A stretch of DNA of 64,000 nt from assembly GCA_933822405.4 (NCBI GenBank), contig CAKOGP040000113.1, positions 570,036-634,035 of the forward strand. Reading direction: 5' to 3'. Below are positions 20,049 through 31,592 of this stretch, piece after piece. The translations under genes were made by a program, and so were the position numbers. Every line of letters starts with the position of its first letter. The stretch's first letter is position 1. Origin of the DNA: Cylindrotheca closterium. Its lineage: Eukaryota; Bacillariophyta; Bacillariophyceae; Bacillariales; Bacillariaceae. The notes beneath the pieces were generated by a model. It was not told the origin of the DNA. It made no database searches and worked only from the letters and a program-made list of their open reading frames with translations.

Positions 20049-22347
20049 ATGATGATGGTTGATAATAATACGAGTACATCTTCCAGCAATAAAATGAGTG
20101 GCTACATCAGTAGCAGCAGTAGTGCGGAAAGCACGACATTGTCCAAATCACAACGAACGCAAACCCTTCGACAGAGCATACAAATGGACCCCAAACGGCA
20201 CAAGTTTCACAATCAAGCGGCAGTCGTTCTGACCATAGTGTCATTGACCTTGCTCGTGACCCTTTCCTTTGTCTTTGGAACGGATGAAATTGCAGACGCT
20301 CAAACAAAAGCACGCTTCTTGGAAGACAATGATGAACCCTCTGATTTCTCGGAGTATTCCTGTCGGTACATTTACGAACAAGTGCCGAATGCTGGATATG
20401 CCCAGTGTCGATTTGCCTCGACTTGTAATAACGGCAGTGGAATCTGGGGATACTGGGTCTTTTGCTCGGACAAGTATTCGGTCCGTGATTTGTTTCTAAT
20501 GATTTCTCCCTTGGTGGTACTCTGGTTGGTCTTGCTCTTTCGATTGTTGGGATCCACGGCCGAAGATTACTTTTCGCCCTCCTTGGAAATGTTTTCGGTC
20601 CGTTTGGGTTTGCCTCCTCGATTTGCCGGAGTATCGCTTTTGGCGCTTGGCAATGGAGCTGCCGATGTGTCGGCGACCATGTCGGCCATTATGGGCGACG
20701 AAGAAAATGGATACAAACTGAGTTTGGGGGCACTGTCGGGAGCAGCCATGCTTGTCGGTGGTGTCATTGCCGGAATAGTCGTCATTGTGGCTGGTGGTGT
20801 CCCATGCCGAGGTGCATTGGTCCGAGATGTGACGGCCTTGATGATTACCGTTGGTGTGGTCTGGTACACTCTGGCACAAGGAGAAGTTGGACCCAGTTCC
20901 TATGCCTTATTTTTGAGTCTGTATGGTATCTTTGTCACCATTGTCTTGGTGGCCGATGTCTATCATCGAACCATTGTCTTGCCACGACAGCTTGCGGCCA
21001 GTGGGCAAGGACCAACGGCAGGAGATGAGGCAAGACCCTCCTTGTGGTCTCGGTTTGTCACTTCCTTTAGCAATTATGACAATATCATTGCACCCTGTGG
21101 TCGTGATACTACCATTTCCGATCCAGTCATTGAGACAGTCGATGATCCTCTGCAACAAACCATGATTATTGATGAAACAAACCAGCAAGTGGATGGCTTG
21201 ATGCGCCAACCCACTTTGGAGGACCAAGAGACCCCCGTCAACTTGTTGGGACAACACGGTATTCTGCACGGTGATGGACGTGCCCTGACCACCCAAGAAG
21301 CAGACGATACGGCTGGAGACTATGCGCTGGTGGAAGAGCAAATGGATCAATTTTGTTCGGCAGGAGGACCGCAGTCCGAAATTAGTGCTTCCAGTTGGCG
21401 TGGAGCCTGGGGGGATGGCAAGATGGAGCTGTATCAACACTTTGGTTTGGTATGGGACGATATTTTCCACAATGAAGAATTGGGCATGGCAAGCAAAGCC
21501 ATTATGATTACCGAATGGCCCTTTACTGTGGCACGAAAAATGACGATTGCGATCCCATGTGATGGATACTACAATCGGGCTTTGATTGCTCTTTCGATTG
21601 TCTTGTCGCCCTATTGGTTTGCCTACTATGTCTGGTCGGGTCACGAAGTGAACTTGTTTGCCAAGAATTCGATCCTCTACTTTGGTATTATTTGTCTTTT
21701 GACTCTGTTTGCGGGGGCATCTGTACTCAGGTATGCTCCTGGTGGAGAAGGACGCATGGCAATGGTAAGCTGACGACACTTGTAACGAGACGTTACCTTT
21801 CCGCACGTGATGATTGCTAATATTTTATTGTTTCATGTCACAGTTTGTTGCGACTCCCATTGCCTTGTACGGATTTGTCATTGCCGCTACTTGGGTGGAC
21901 TTTATTGCCGACCACTTGGTGGACGTTCTCAACTTTGTGGGCATTGTCTTGAAGATTCCTGGATCCATCATGGGGTTAACTATTTTGGCTTGGGGCAATT
22001 CCATGGCCGACTTGAGTGCCAACATTACCATGGCGAGAAAGGGTTTGGCCAACATGGCCATGACGGCTTGTTTTGCGGGTCCCATTTTTAACATTCTAGT
22101 GGGTCTTGGTTTGGGATTCTCGGGATTGGCGGCACAAACGGGCAAGACTACCAGTATTGTCTCCATTTCCACTTCGGTCATGACTGGCTTTATTTTCATC
22201 TTTTTGAATTGTATCACCATTTTGGTGGTGGGTATTGGATTTGGCAAGGGTCGCATCAATACCTACTATGGATACATAGCGGTGGGTTTGTACGCTATCT
22301 ATCTGGGCACTTCCATTACCCTACATTACACCACTCATTTAGACTGA
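20049..22347 (+). CDS. Cation/Ca2+ exchanger of the NCKX6/NCLX-CCX type
   Basis: Exons 20049-21764 and 21844-22347 give 739 residues. A CaCA-superfamily antiporter moving Ca2+ against Na+ (or K+/H+). After a cytosolic Ser-rich start and one membrane segment come two blocks of about five segments each. The alpha-1 repeat reads LLALGNGAADVSATMSAI and the alpha-2 repeat TILAWGNSMADLSANIT then FAGPIFNILVG. These GNxxxD motifs are the ion-binding sites. The two blocks are joined by a long cytosolic loop (about 310-490) rich in Asp, Glu and Gln. The intron (79 nt) falls between blocks at a codon boundary. Membrane location is not determined. Confidence 0.9.
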
Positions 22348-23235
22348 GGAGATGGATTGGAAGAAACTAGATACAAGGCGAATTGCTAGCAGTTTTATAA
22401 CACCGTACTGGTCTTTTTATTTTAATTTTATTTTACAATGTTTGGTCCAGACCTACTGCACCGTACTAGTGCTTCCGCTACGGCATGGATCCTCTAGAGG
22501 TACGTGTACCAGGTACAGGCGGTTGGGCTACATAGTAGACTCTCAAACGTGAATGGGAAAAAATAGTTACGAAACAAACCTTGAAGAAACTATGCCCAAG
22601 CGCGATTTCGTTTCAATGCCTCCAGTAGTGGGTAGTGGTACCTGGTACTGCCATCGGGTAAGAGCACTGTAGAGTAACGCGTATTTAGTATTAATAATAG
22701 TAAAAGGCGAAAAATAATCACAAATTTTGGAGAAAATGGCCCCAGCGAGTGCGCTTGTGGGAGGCTGAGAAATCTCGGTTTTACTGTATGCAGTGAGTGT
22801 CATTGGTACCATATATGTACCGGTAGTGTGGGAGGGGTGAGGGTTTTGTGGTTTCGCTTTGAGGAACGTTGAGAAATAGCGGTGGGTTTCGTGGTTTTTG
22901 AAGGTTGATGTTGCTCGCGGAACGCCACTTGTCTTATCGGTACAATATGTATGTGCTTTCCCCCCTCAGGTTTTCGATAGCTTTTTGGTTCTCAACGAAT
23001 GACCCGGTTTTGGAGTTTCCAAAACTTTGTATTGTTACAAAAACCTCCCTTCGCAAACGGTTGCACTACCATGACCAACTTGTCCGGATTTATTTATTGA
23101 AACTTGAGTAGGAACGCATTTCTTGAGGCAATTCGGGGTAATTAATAAAAGCGGAGACGAAAGGCGCGTGGCAGTGCAGATTTGAGGTCCATTTTTCTTC
23201 TCCATAAAATTTGCAACTCGACCCAAGCCGTCACC
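22348..23235. other. Gene-free spacer with GGTACC-type palindromes
   Basis: About 890 bp without a supported gene. It holds a cluster of palindromic GTAC motifs: TACGTGTACCAGGTAC (22501-22516), GTGGTACCTGGTAC (22635-22648) and GGTACCATATATGTACCGGTA (22805-22825). The perfect decamer CCTCTAGAGG is at 22491-22500. It separates the exchanger from the second cyclase gene. Confidence 0.5.
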
Positions 23236-26200
23236 ATGACATCGGACTCCAGCTCGAGTGGATCTTGCAAAGATGACACTAGATCAAGTGCTCATAGTAC
23301 ATCCAGGGTTTCGGAATACGAGCTGTCCTCAAGAGGCGAAGATGATTCTCGTCAAACCAAAGATATGGGCCTGCCCGATGTGGCAATAAGAGAACAGAAG
23401 GCAGTTGGCATTCTCAAAGGTCTTGTCTGTTTTATGCTTATTGTCACTGTGGCTGCCGTCGGGACTGGAGTGTACTTGTTCGCAGAAAAAGATGAACAGA
23501 ACATTTTTGAAAGTACAGTGAGTCATGGCTTTCGCATCTGACCGATCCTGTATCTTCCTTTGTTATTCCACCAACTCTCACCACCTTTCGTTACCTGCGT
23601 TTTATTTCCATAGTTCCGCGGTACATCTTCCGAATTGCTTACGGTGGCCCTTGAAAGAGCAGATAGAGTGTTCGAAGTGGTAGACAATTTGGCGATTACT
23701 GCTACATCTGCTGCTGCTGCCAATCAAAACACCAGTTGGCCGTTCACCATCATCCCTGATTGGGCAGCAAAGGCAGAAAACCTTGAGAAGCTAGTTGGAA
23801 TCGACGATCCTATCATCACTGTCATTCATGTCGTGGAAGATGCCCAAAGAGAAAAGTGGACCGAGTTTATGGGTGCACAGTTGCCACTACTTTTTGCTGA
23901 TGCCGAGAAACGCGGAAACCTCGAAAAGTCGACCCAAGAGATGCTGGAGCGTACAATGCCGTTCCCTCATTACTATGGCAACTTGACCACCGACAAGATC
24001 GAGGAGATCGTTGTACCAGCTTCTGGAGAACGACCTTCTTTGATTGCCGCAGAGATGACTCCATATGAACTCAACCCTATTGGGTTAACGTATATCAACT
24101 ACGACCTTCAGCGACAAGATGAAATGAGAAACTTGTTTTCAATTGTGAATGCCACAAGACGTCCAGCAATCAGCTTGGTTGAAATTGTTGATCCGTCCGG
24201 TGGCGATGTTGTTGTCGAATCACAAATCATGCAGTAAGTTTGTTGGAATTTGGATCTTCCGACTACACCGAACTTGTACCTCACTGTGCTTTCCAACCAG
24301 GCCGATTTACGAGACTAATGAACCCAATGCTAATGAAGGCAAAGTCGTTGGAATTTCCTTTGTGATGATTCGTTGGACACAATTTATCGAGAGTCTTCTT
24401 CTTATCAACGATTATTCTGATATCTACCTCGTTCTCGAAAGCAGTTGCCGTTCCGGAACAGAAGCGGATGCAAATGACATGACATTCAGAATTGATGGAG
24501 ATGGCAATGTCGAAAAATTGCCAAATGGCCAGACTCATGATTCGGGATACAACTATTTGAAACAATCACGGGATCTCGTTGATCTTGGCATCGACCCCTC
24601 CAAGATCCCAGATGGACTTTGTGTGCCTAAGGTATGATTAAGAATGATTGTGTACCATTACAGTTGTGTTGAAGGCTTATTCCATCTAACAAATCCCTTC
24701 GGGTTCTCCAGTTGACATTGAATGTATACCCTTCGGCAGAGTTGGAAGAACGTTTCCAGACATCGAAATCACTTTTTGCGACACTGGCTGTCGTGGTGAT
24801 CTTTGTCATTACAAGTCTTACCTTCCTCTTGTATGATTACTGCGTCGGCCAGCGGCAGAGAAAAGTAATGGAACGGATTCAAGCACAAGAAAACATTGTA
24901 TCCAATGTGTTCCCGTCTGCCATTCGCGATCGATTGTATGCTCAAGATAGACAGACCAAGAATAAGGATGAGATTGGAGGAGCTGCGCCTTTGGCTGATC
25001 TTTTCCCTTCGACGACTGTTATTTTTGCTGATATCGTCGGTTTTACAGCATGGGCGTCCGCTCGTGAACCTGACCAAGTGTTCATTTTGCTTGAGAGCCT
25101 TTATTCTCAATTTGACAAGATTGCCTATCAACAGAATGTCTTCAAAGTTGAGACCGTAGGCGATTGCTACGTAGCAGTTGCCGGTTTACCGGAGCCCAAT
25201 GAAGCACACGCTGGTGAGTGGCATGAATGCTGGGATTGTCGAACCCATCCCTCCATCGTCTCTGTCTTTTTTGAACCAATCCAATTGGCACTCACAACTC
25301 TTGTTTTTATAAAATAGTGGCAGCATGCAAGTTCGCTCGTCATTGCGTAGTCAAGATGAATGAGATGACAGCAAAATTGGAGGTTACCCTCGGTCCCGAT
25401 ACTGCCGACTTGCAATTGAGGGTCGGAATCCATAGGTAAGTTGGTTCTTGCCACGTGACTCTTTTGCATTTTCCAGAGCTCATTCCAATGCAATTCGTTC
25501 ACAAACAGTGGCCAAGTTACAGCTGGTGTATTGAGAGGTGAACGCAGCCGCTTTCAGCTATTTGGTGACACTATGAACACAGCCGCTCGAATGGAGAGCA
25601 GTGGGGAACCGAACAAGATCCAGCTATCCCAGACGACAGCAGACTTGCTGACTGGTGGACTGAAACAATTGATCATGCCGAGAAGCAAGAAGGTAGCCGT
25701 GAAAGGGAAAGGCGAAATGCAAACATACTGGCTGAACTTCGGGAAGGCCAAAAAATCGAAGAGCATAGGAGCAGGGCAGACACTTCGCATGTTGGACGAG
25801 ACCGTTGCCACTGATAGTAGCAACTCCATTCATACAGAAGACGATTCATTTGATGTCGGCACGGGTGAGATGACAAAGCAAGACCGCCTTGTGGAATGGA
25901 ATGTCGAGGTACTTGGAACACTTCTTCAGCAGATCATTGCCTCTCGAAGCTCGAAATCTAGAAGTCCACTTGCAGCGAACGAGCTTGCTGAACAGCCTTC
26001 TGGGGCAACTGTACTGGATGAGTTTATCCCAATCATTCCATTGAAGCGATTCGGTGCCGATGATCTTGCTCGTCGTCGCGATGTCGACTCCGTTGATATT
26101 GGTGACAAAGCAAAAAACCAACTTAGAAGCTACCTCACCAACATTGCGATGATGTACCAAGACAACCCGTTCCACAACTTTGAGCATGCCAGTCATGTAA

Positions 26201-27042
26201 CCGCATCGGTCAAGAAGCTGCTTAAACGCATTGTCAAGGTCGATGAAGGAAACGGATTGCTAGGTGCATCTGAGAATGTGGATCTTGTTGACCTTGCTGG
26301 GCACTCCTATGGGATCACTTCTGACCCTTTGACGCAATTTGCAGTTGTTTTCTCAGCAGTCATTCATGATGTCGACCACCCGGGGGTTCCCAACTCGCAA
26401 CTTGTCAAGGAGAACACAAGGAATGCCCAAATCTATAAGAAATCCATTGCTGAGCAAAACAGCGTTGATCTAGCATGGGAAATGTTGATGGCGAAAGAAT
26501 ATAATGAGCTGAGAGCTTGTATATACAATACTGAGGAAGATCGAAAGAGATTCCGTCAGCTTGTTGTCAATACGGTCCTTGCAACCGATATTGTTGACAA
26601 GGAACTTCAAGCCCTTCGCAAGGCCCGCTGGGAAACGGCATTCTCTCAGTCAGCAACAGACGAAAGTAGCGTTGAAAGCGATGATCGCAAAGCCACCATC
26701 GTCATTGAGCACTTGATTCAAGCTTCCGATGTTTCTCACACAATGCAGCATTGGCACATTTATAAGAGTTGGAATGAGAAGTTTTTCATGGAGTGTTACG
26801 GAGCGTTCAAGGCTGGTCGAGCTGATGTAGATCCAAGCATCAATTGGTATAAGGGCGAGGTCGGTTTCTTTGAATTTTACGTCATTCCTCTGGCAAAGAA
26901 GTTGGATAACTGTGGTGTGTTTGGGGTTTCATCTCACGAGTATCTCAACTATGCGACTGCAAATCGCGATGAATGGGTTCGCGAAGGCGAGAGCATTGTT
27001 CAGCAGTTCCTTGAAAAATATGAAGGGAGCAACTCATCTTGA
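23236..27042 (+). CDS. Membrane class III nucleotide cyclase fused to class I phosphodiesterase
   Basis: Exons 23236-23517, 23614-24233, 24301-24631, 24712-25213, 25318-25435 and 25509-27042 give 1128 residues. Order: cytosolic start, membrane segment (about 59-82), extracytosolic sensor-like domain (about 85-430, CHASE-like layout), membrane segment (about 432-453), cyclase (about 510-700), PDE (about 800-1110). Cyclase marks: FADIVGFTAW, VETVGDCY and DTMNTAARMES. Purine-selecting positions are Glu (VETVGD) and Gln (RFQLFG), as in the first paralogue. PDE marks: NPFHNFEHASH, HDVDHPGVPN and the QASDVSHTMQHWH helix. The domain order suggests a receptor that makes and removes a cyclic nucleotide locally. 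The first 94 residues are exon 1; the open frame continues upstream without another ATG. Confidence 0.92.
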
Positions 27043-27329
27043 AATCAATCGGGGAAATAGTATATTTCTTGTAAAAAACTGGGGTTATTCTTGAAATAAA
27101 GTGGGGTTAGGTACATCAGTAATAATAAATGGCTTTCAAGTTAAAAAATAACCACATTCGACATCGTGTTGTTGCATCTCATCATGTTACTTTTGTTGTG
27201 TACTTCTTTAGTGTTTTTCAAAGCCAAAGCCGTTGAATTCGAAACTTGAAACAAAATAAAACACAAGACGTGTCACTGCTGTCACAAGGATACGGTGATT
27301 CAGCCCAGCTTTTTGTGGGCTCAAGTAAG

Positions 27330-29588
27330 ATGGCGTCAGGAAATGTACAACACCAGGAGAATGGTGGTGGCGGTAATTTTCAAGATGATTTCGCTGCTGC
27401 ATTGATGACTACAGAGGAATTGAGGCAAAAGTTGAATACACCCCAATCACAACAACAAGCACCAAAACCGCTTCGCGCCGAGCAAGTCCTGTCTATTCGC
27501 CATCGGATGGAGGATATGATGGGTCAACTATATTCCTTGAATCCATCAGATGATGTTGAAGCAGATTTACGGAAGCATTGTCATCAAAAGGCTTCTGGCG
27601 TTGCGCTTTCAGCGCTGCAGTATGTCATTACGAAAGAAGAAAAGGACCCCGAAGAAAGTGATACAGAGCTCGAACGAGATTGCCAGGGAGCGATTGCGAG
27701 AATAGCAGAACTTAACCTGGTACTGCATCAAGATTCGAAGGATACTGTCAAATTGATCATCGAAACGTATACATCGTATCAGAGAAAAGTTTTGAGACTA
27801 AGGTCGAAACCTTCCATTGCCAGGCTCGTAGCCTTTCGACAGCAAGAAAGTCCAATTATTGGAGAAGAAGAAGATGATGATGAAGAAAGTGCCAAGACGC
27901 AACATGCTCATGTAATTACCACTATTCTCGCCCAAGCTTCGGCACTGGTACACCCTTTGATCATGTGGAAAAGTGGCTTGCCGGAAGACCTGATAGACTT
28001 GAACCTACTGTGTACAGAATCCATAAAAACATTGGACGGACAAGCACAAAGTCTTACGCAAACTGTTGCTGGTTGGTGTTTCGAAGATCGAAAAATAGAC
28101 GAATGGATGACTAAGAGTGCGAATGAAACACAATGCCTGAACGATACTTCCGAATTGGACACTCTGGTGGATGAATTGGCATTTTGTTGCCAAGTTTTTG
28201 CCCGATACATTGAACTCTTAGATAATTCCAGCACAGAAACCATCATCAAGGATTTGCACCCCGAATGGACGTGGAAATATGCTTCCCTTGAACGGTACCT
28301 TACGACGCAACAAACGCTGCTGGCGCTCCAAATGGCCAAACCGGTCCAGATCGTTCTGGGAACAGCCATCCAAGTTCCTAGTGTTGTTGAAGATGCCCAA
28401 TTCCTTAGTACTCGTGCTCTGGATCGAGCAGCGTCAACACGATCGACTCAGGCGATTGGGACTGTTGCACATTCCATTGCCAACGATGTTTGGTCCAAGG
28501 AAATTACCACTGGAGTCTACCACGCATTAGTAGAACACAAGGGTTGCTGGGAGGAACCAGCGGTACTCGAGCCTACGAGTCCTACTCGTGCAGCACCAGG
28601 TGCACCAAGTAGCAATTCCTTTGCCCAAGCCTTAATGGGTGCTTTGGACGAAGACTTAAACACAAATGAGCAGTCAATGTCATCACCTCCAAGGTCGAAT
28701 AGGAACGCGGTTCCACAGCCACCCTCCTCAGGATCCATCCTTGGTTCCATATCTAGTTCTTTAGGAGGTGGCGAGAAAATGCAACAGATTCGACTGGATA
28801 TCTACTTTTGTGCCTTGAATGGAATGCACTCGGCATCCGTCGCTTGTTCTTCGTTGGTCAGCTTTCTAGATTCCCTCTTGCCTACCGAAGACGATGAGTC
28901 GGCAAAACAAGTTTCGCCAATGACCCAATTGGCTCGAGAAGAGCTCTTTCAATATTCCGGTGACTATCAGCATATGATGCGAGAGCAGGCATCTCGTGTC
29001 GTGAATGAGTTTGGCGGATATGTTACGGACGCAGCCGTCTACAAGGGAAGCCACTATATACCTGTGCTGCGATACTATCTCGAGCGAGAAGATTATGAAT
29101 TGGCCAACGCGGAGGACCTCCAGAAAGCAGAAGACGATGCCCGATTGCACAAGTTCATTGTGGTGCCCTTTGAAGAATCGCGTCTTTTGAAGCAGTTCAA
29201 CAAGTGCGATGCTGACGTGCTAAAGACCATTTGCGAAGAAATCGTGATTGTTTTGGTAGATCTATTTCTGGATTGCATCTTTTCACAGACGATAACGAAG
29301 CGATTTACCGACTGGGGCTCTTTGCTGCTATCCAAACAAGTCCGCACTATTAAAAACTATATTTCCGGGTTGATGGAATCATCAAGCGAACATGCCATAC
29401 CAACTCTGCCGCAATGGGAGCGCTTGTCTCAAGTAGTGACCATACTGCAACTTGAAAAGCCATCTGATTGGTCCTACTACCGAGGCAGTTCCACCTTGAC
29501 TCGTGACGAGGTCGAACGAACGATGCGGCTACGTGTTGATTTTTCACCAGATGTGATTGCTTCTGTTGTGTCCACCATAAAAAGCTAG
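27330..29588 (+). CDS. COG4: Conserved oligomeric Golgi complex subunit 4 (COG4)
   Basis: Single exon, 752 residues from the first in-frame ATG. COG4 is a lobe-A subunit of the COG tether that directs retrograde vesicles within the Golgi. An N-terminal helical part has QVLSIRHRMEDMM, and the conserved C-terminal domain has DWGSLLLSKQVRTIKNYIS, followed by PQWERLSQVVTILQLEKP and ending TMRLRVDFSPDVI, matching the family's end. A central linker (about 400-470) is Ser/Pro-rich. Length is close to the usual 750-790. The gene starts 287 bp after the cyclase-PDE stop on the same strand. Confidence 0.88.
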   Translation: MASGNVQHQENGGGGNFQDDFAAALMTTEELRQKLNTPQSQQQAPKPLRAEQVLSIRHRMEDMMGQLYSLNPSDDVEADLRKHCHQKASGVALSALQYVITKEEKDPEESDTELERDCQGAIARIAELNLVLHQDSKDTVKLIIETYTSYQRKVLRLRSKPSIARLVAFRQQESPIIGEEEDDDEESAKTQHAHVITTILAQASALVHPLIMWKSGLPEDLIDLNLLCTESIKTLDGQAQSLTQTVAGWCFEDRKIDEWMTKSANETQCLNDTSELDTLVDELAFCCQVFARYIELLDNSSTETIIKDLHPEWTWKYASLERYLTTQQTLLALQMAKPVQIVLGTAIQVPSVVEDAQFLSTRALDRAASTRSTQAIGTVAHSIANDVWSKEITTGVYHALVEHKGCWEEPAVLEPTSPTRAAPGAPSSNSFAQALMGALDEDLNTNEQSMSSPPRSNRNAVPQPPSSGSILGSISSSLGGGEKMQQIRLDIYFCALNGMHSASVACSSLVSFLDSLLPTEDDESAKQVSPMTQLAREELFQYSGDYQHMMREQASRVVNEFGGYVTDAAVYKGSHYIPVLRYYLEREDYELANAEDLQKAEDDARLHKFIVVPFEESRLLKQFNKCDADVLKTICEEIVIVLVDLFLDCIFSQTITKRFTDWGSLLLSKQVRTIKNYISGLMESSSEHAIPTLPQWERLSQVVTILQLEKPSDWSYYRGSSTLTRDEVERTMRLRVDFSPDVIASVVSTIKS

Positions 29589-29887
29589 TGTAATAGTGTT
29601 AATTAACGATTAAAATGGTAAAACAGCAAGCACGGCACGATTGACTATATGTGGTACCTGGTACTGGAAGCTGAAATGTCTCTCACATAAGATTTACTGC
29701 AACGTTATAATTGGCGTACGATGAGAGAAATTCCTTCTTTATATTTTATGTTTGTGTTAATGTGGCAGAGCGCTGTCTGCGTTCTTTGGTGTGATGGAAG
29801 TTTCCCTGCTATGTTGTGGAGATTTGAATTGGTGAATGAATGATGTAGTCTTGCAAACCTGCCTGGTGTCTGATGTGTTGCTCAAAT
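29589..29887. other. Convergent 3' spacer
   Basis: Non-coding region between two converging genes. It contains GTGGTACCTGGTAC (29651-29664), the same intergenic motif seen elsewhere in the window. Confidence 0.4.
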
Positions 29888-30241
29888 CTAGAGCAAGAAC
29901 TCTTCTTGTTGTGATATTATTGGCAATCGATAATGTATCTTTGGCCCTCTCGGTGAATCCAGTCTCTCAATCTTTGTCTCAGACTTGATTTCCAAATTCT
30001 CCTTCGAATCAATAGTGTGTGGAGCATCTTCAGCCTCAATTTCTTTGAACATCTCCAATGCTTTTCTCGCAACCACCACTGGATCGTCTTCTGGTAGCTT
30101 CTTTTGTTTCTTTAGAATCCTGCCCTCTACACCTGGCATTGTGTCTGAACTCTCACTCGAAGAAATTGGCGAACCATCTGTTTCAATGGCATCGCGTTTC
30201 TGGCTTCGGGTACTTTCTTCTTCTTCCGTTTTATTGCTCAT
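29888..30241 (-). CDS. Small hydrophilic protein, unknown
   Basis: 117 residues from an ATG at 30241. The protein is highly charged, with a Ser/Glu-rich start, a basic patch (RILKKQKKLPEDDP) and an amphipathic helix (VVARKALEMFKEIEAED). The C-terminal region ends PRGPKIHYRLPIISQQ. No signal or membrane segment is visible. Composition fits a nuclear or RNA-associated protein, which is only a guess. Support is the intact frame and a divergent start with the next gene. Confidence 0.5.
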   Translation of the reverse strand: MSNKTEEEESTRSQKRDAIETDGSPISSSESSDTMPGVEGRILKKQKKLPEDDPVVVARKALEMFKEIEAEDAPHTIDSKENLEIKSETKIERLDSPRGPKIHYRLPIISQQEEFLL

Positions 30242-30560
30242 GATATCTGTTATGGATTTATACAAGTTGTAGGCAACACTTCAATCTCAGCAACACTGCA
30301 ATCTATCTCTAAGGAATGCGATTGTGTGCACGGTGACGAATCGTACTGCCTGGTACCTGGTATACCAGCCAGATTCGGTTCGTGGTGAAGAGAGGCAAGG
30401 GGGTCTGAAATTCAGGAAAGGCCAATCCAAATCTGAAATCTTGGTGGCAAGCGCGCACGGCCATCCCCCACAGCCTGACAACCCCGTAGAAACCCTACTG
30501 TGCCACCTCCCAACAAGATACCAAAACCCGAAGACCAAAAATCCAGAATCAGAAGCCACC
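30242..30560. promoter_or_regulatory. Divergent promoter spacer with GGTACC motif
   Basis: 319 bp between a minus-strand and a plus-strand start. It contains CTGGTACCTGGTATACCAG (30350-30368), an imperfect palindrome of the dispersed GGTACC class. Confidence 0.45.
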
Positions 30561-31184
30561 ATGATGGAAGTCAACTCCAGTCCAATTTCAGAGCTGAGCA
30601 CGCCTCTACTGGGAACAACCCAACAAGAGGAAGGTGTTCAAACCAAGTCCATACCAAACAGCGAAGAAGAGACCGAAACATCTTCCCAATTTCGTTTTCA
30701 TAACCCAAGATGGCTCTGTTATCAAAGAATCGTATTGGGTTTGAGCTTGCCGCCACTCTATTTCCTGGCCGTGGAGATGACCAAAGAACATTGCTACTTT
30801 TGTCACCGAGCGATTGATGATTCTTCCAACACCTGTATCGTTGTGGCTGCTGCCCTTTGGGGATCCCTCATGGCAACTCTTTATGAGCAATGCAATCGTA
30901 ATCACCACTGCTGTGCCAGTGTCTTTGGAGGAGCCTTAGCCGCGTCAGGATCACTCTATACTATGTGGATGCTACTGGAAAGTATTGCATCGAATGATGT
31001 GGTATTTTTGTTTGCTCTGTTGGTGGGAGTGCTGGGAGCCATGCCAGGAATCTTGTTGTACTTTGTGGCCAAGATTTTTTGCAGTGAATTCTCCAAGCAA
31101 ACGAATGTAGGGAATGAAGCTACGAGGGAACGAGTCATGTCTGCCGACACTGTCACGGAAGTCGAAGAAGAGATGATTGTGTGA
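30561..31184 (+). CDS. Four-pass membrane protein, unknown
   Basis: 207 residues, starting at GCCACCATGATGG, a strong eukaryotic start context. A hydrophilic N-terminus of about 60 residues is followed by four hydrophobic segments: VLGLSLPPLYFLAVEM, VVAAALWGSLMATLY, SVFGGALAASGSLYTMWMLL and FLFALLVGVLGAMPGILLYF. A short acidic cytosolic-type tail follows. The loop between segments 1 and 2 has Cys/His clusters. No known family recognised. Confidence 0.65.
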   Translation: MMEVNSSPISELSTPLLGTTQQEEGVQTKSIPNSEEETETSSQFRFHNPRWLCYQRIVLGLSLPPLYFLAVEMTKEHCYFCHRAIDDSSNTCIVVAAALWGSLMATLYEQCNRNHHCCASVFGGALAASGSLYTMWMLLESIASNDVVFLFALLVGVLGAMPGILLYFVAKIFCSEFSKQTNVGNEATRERVMSADTVTEVEEEMIV

Positions 31185-31592
31185 GCAGCACGCAACTATA
31201 TGCTATATATATAGTGCACGTTTTTATGATGGATCTGGATACACCACATTTCGAGAAACTTCAATAAGAGGTTCAATAAAACAACCCCTCATACCACCAT
31301 CGGTATCAAATATGTTTGTCCAAACACCAAACAAATTCTATGCATATTCTATCGTTTAGTAAAGATGCAAGTTTCTAAAATAATGTATCCTGTACATTCT
31401 TTCATGAACAACTATTTCTGTTCCATGCAAATTGAAAGTTCGCCAAATTTAGGTCGTGTTGAGGCAACATACGACTAGTTGGATTGCTCAAAATCGCGAT
31501 TATCAAAATCAAGGGTGCGGTTGTGCCGGTACTCATCGCAATTCGTGGAAACAACATAGGAACTCTCTTCATTGGTCTGCAAGCTACCGCAA
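31185..31592. other. Intergenic region, nothing recognised
   Basis: A/T-rich, with a TATATATATA run soon after the upstream stop. Probably the 3' UTR of the membrane-protein gene and the promoter of the copine gene. Confidence 0.4.

Noticed and set aside
20907..21806. 299-residue minus-strand open frame opposite the cation exchanger
   Set aside because: Antisense to conserved coding sequence and lacks motifs or hydrophobic pattern of its own.
22487..22499. GGATCCTCTAGAG, identical to part of a common cloning polylinker
   Set aside because: The match stops after 13 bases and the flanks are unlike any vector I know, so chance is more likely than contamination.
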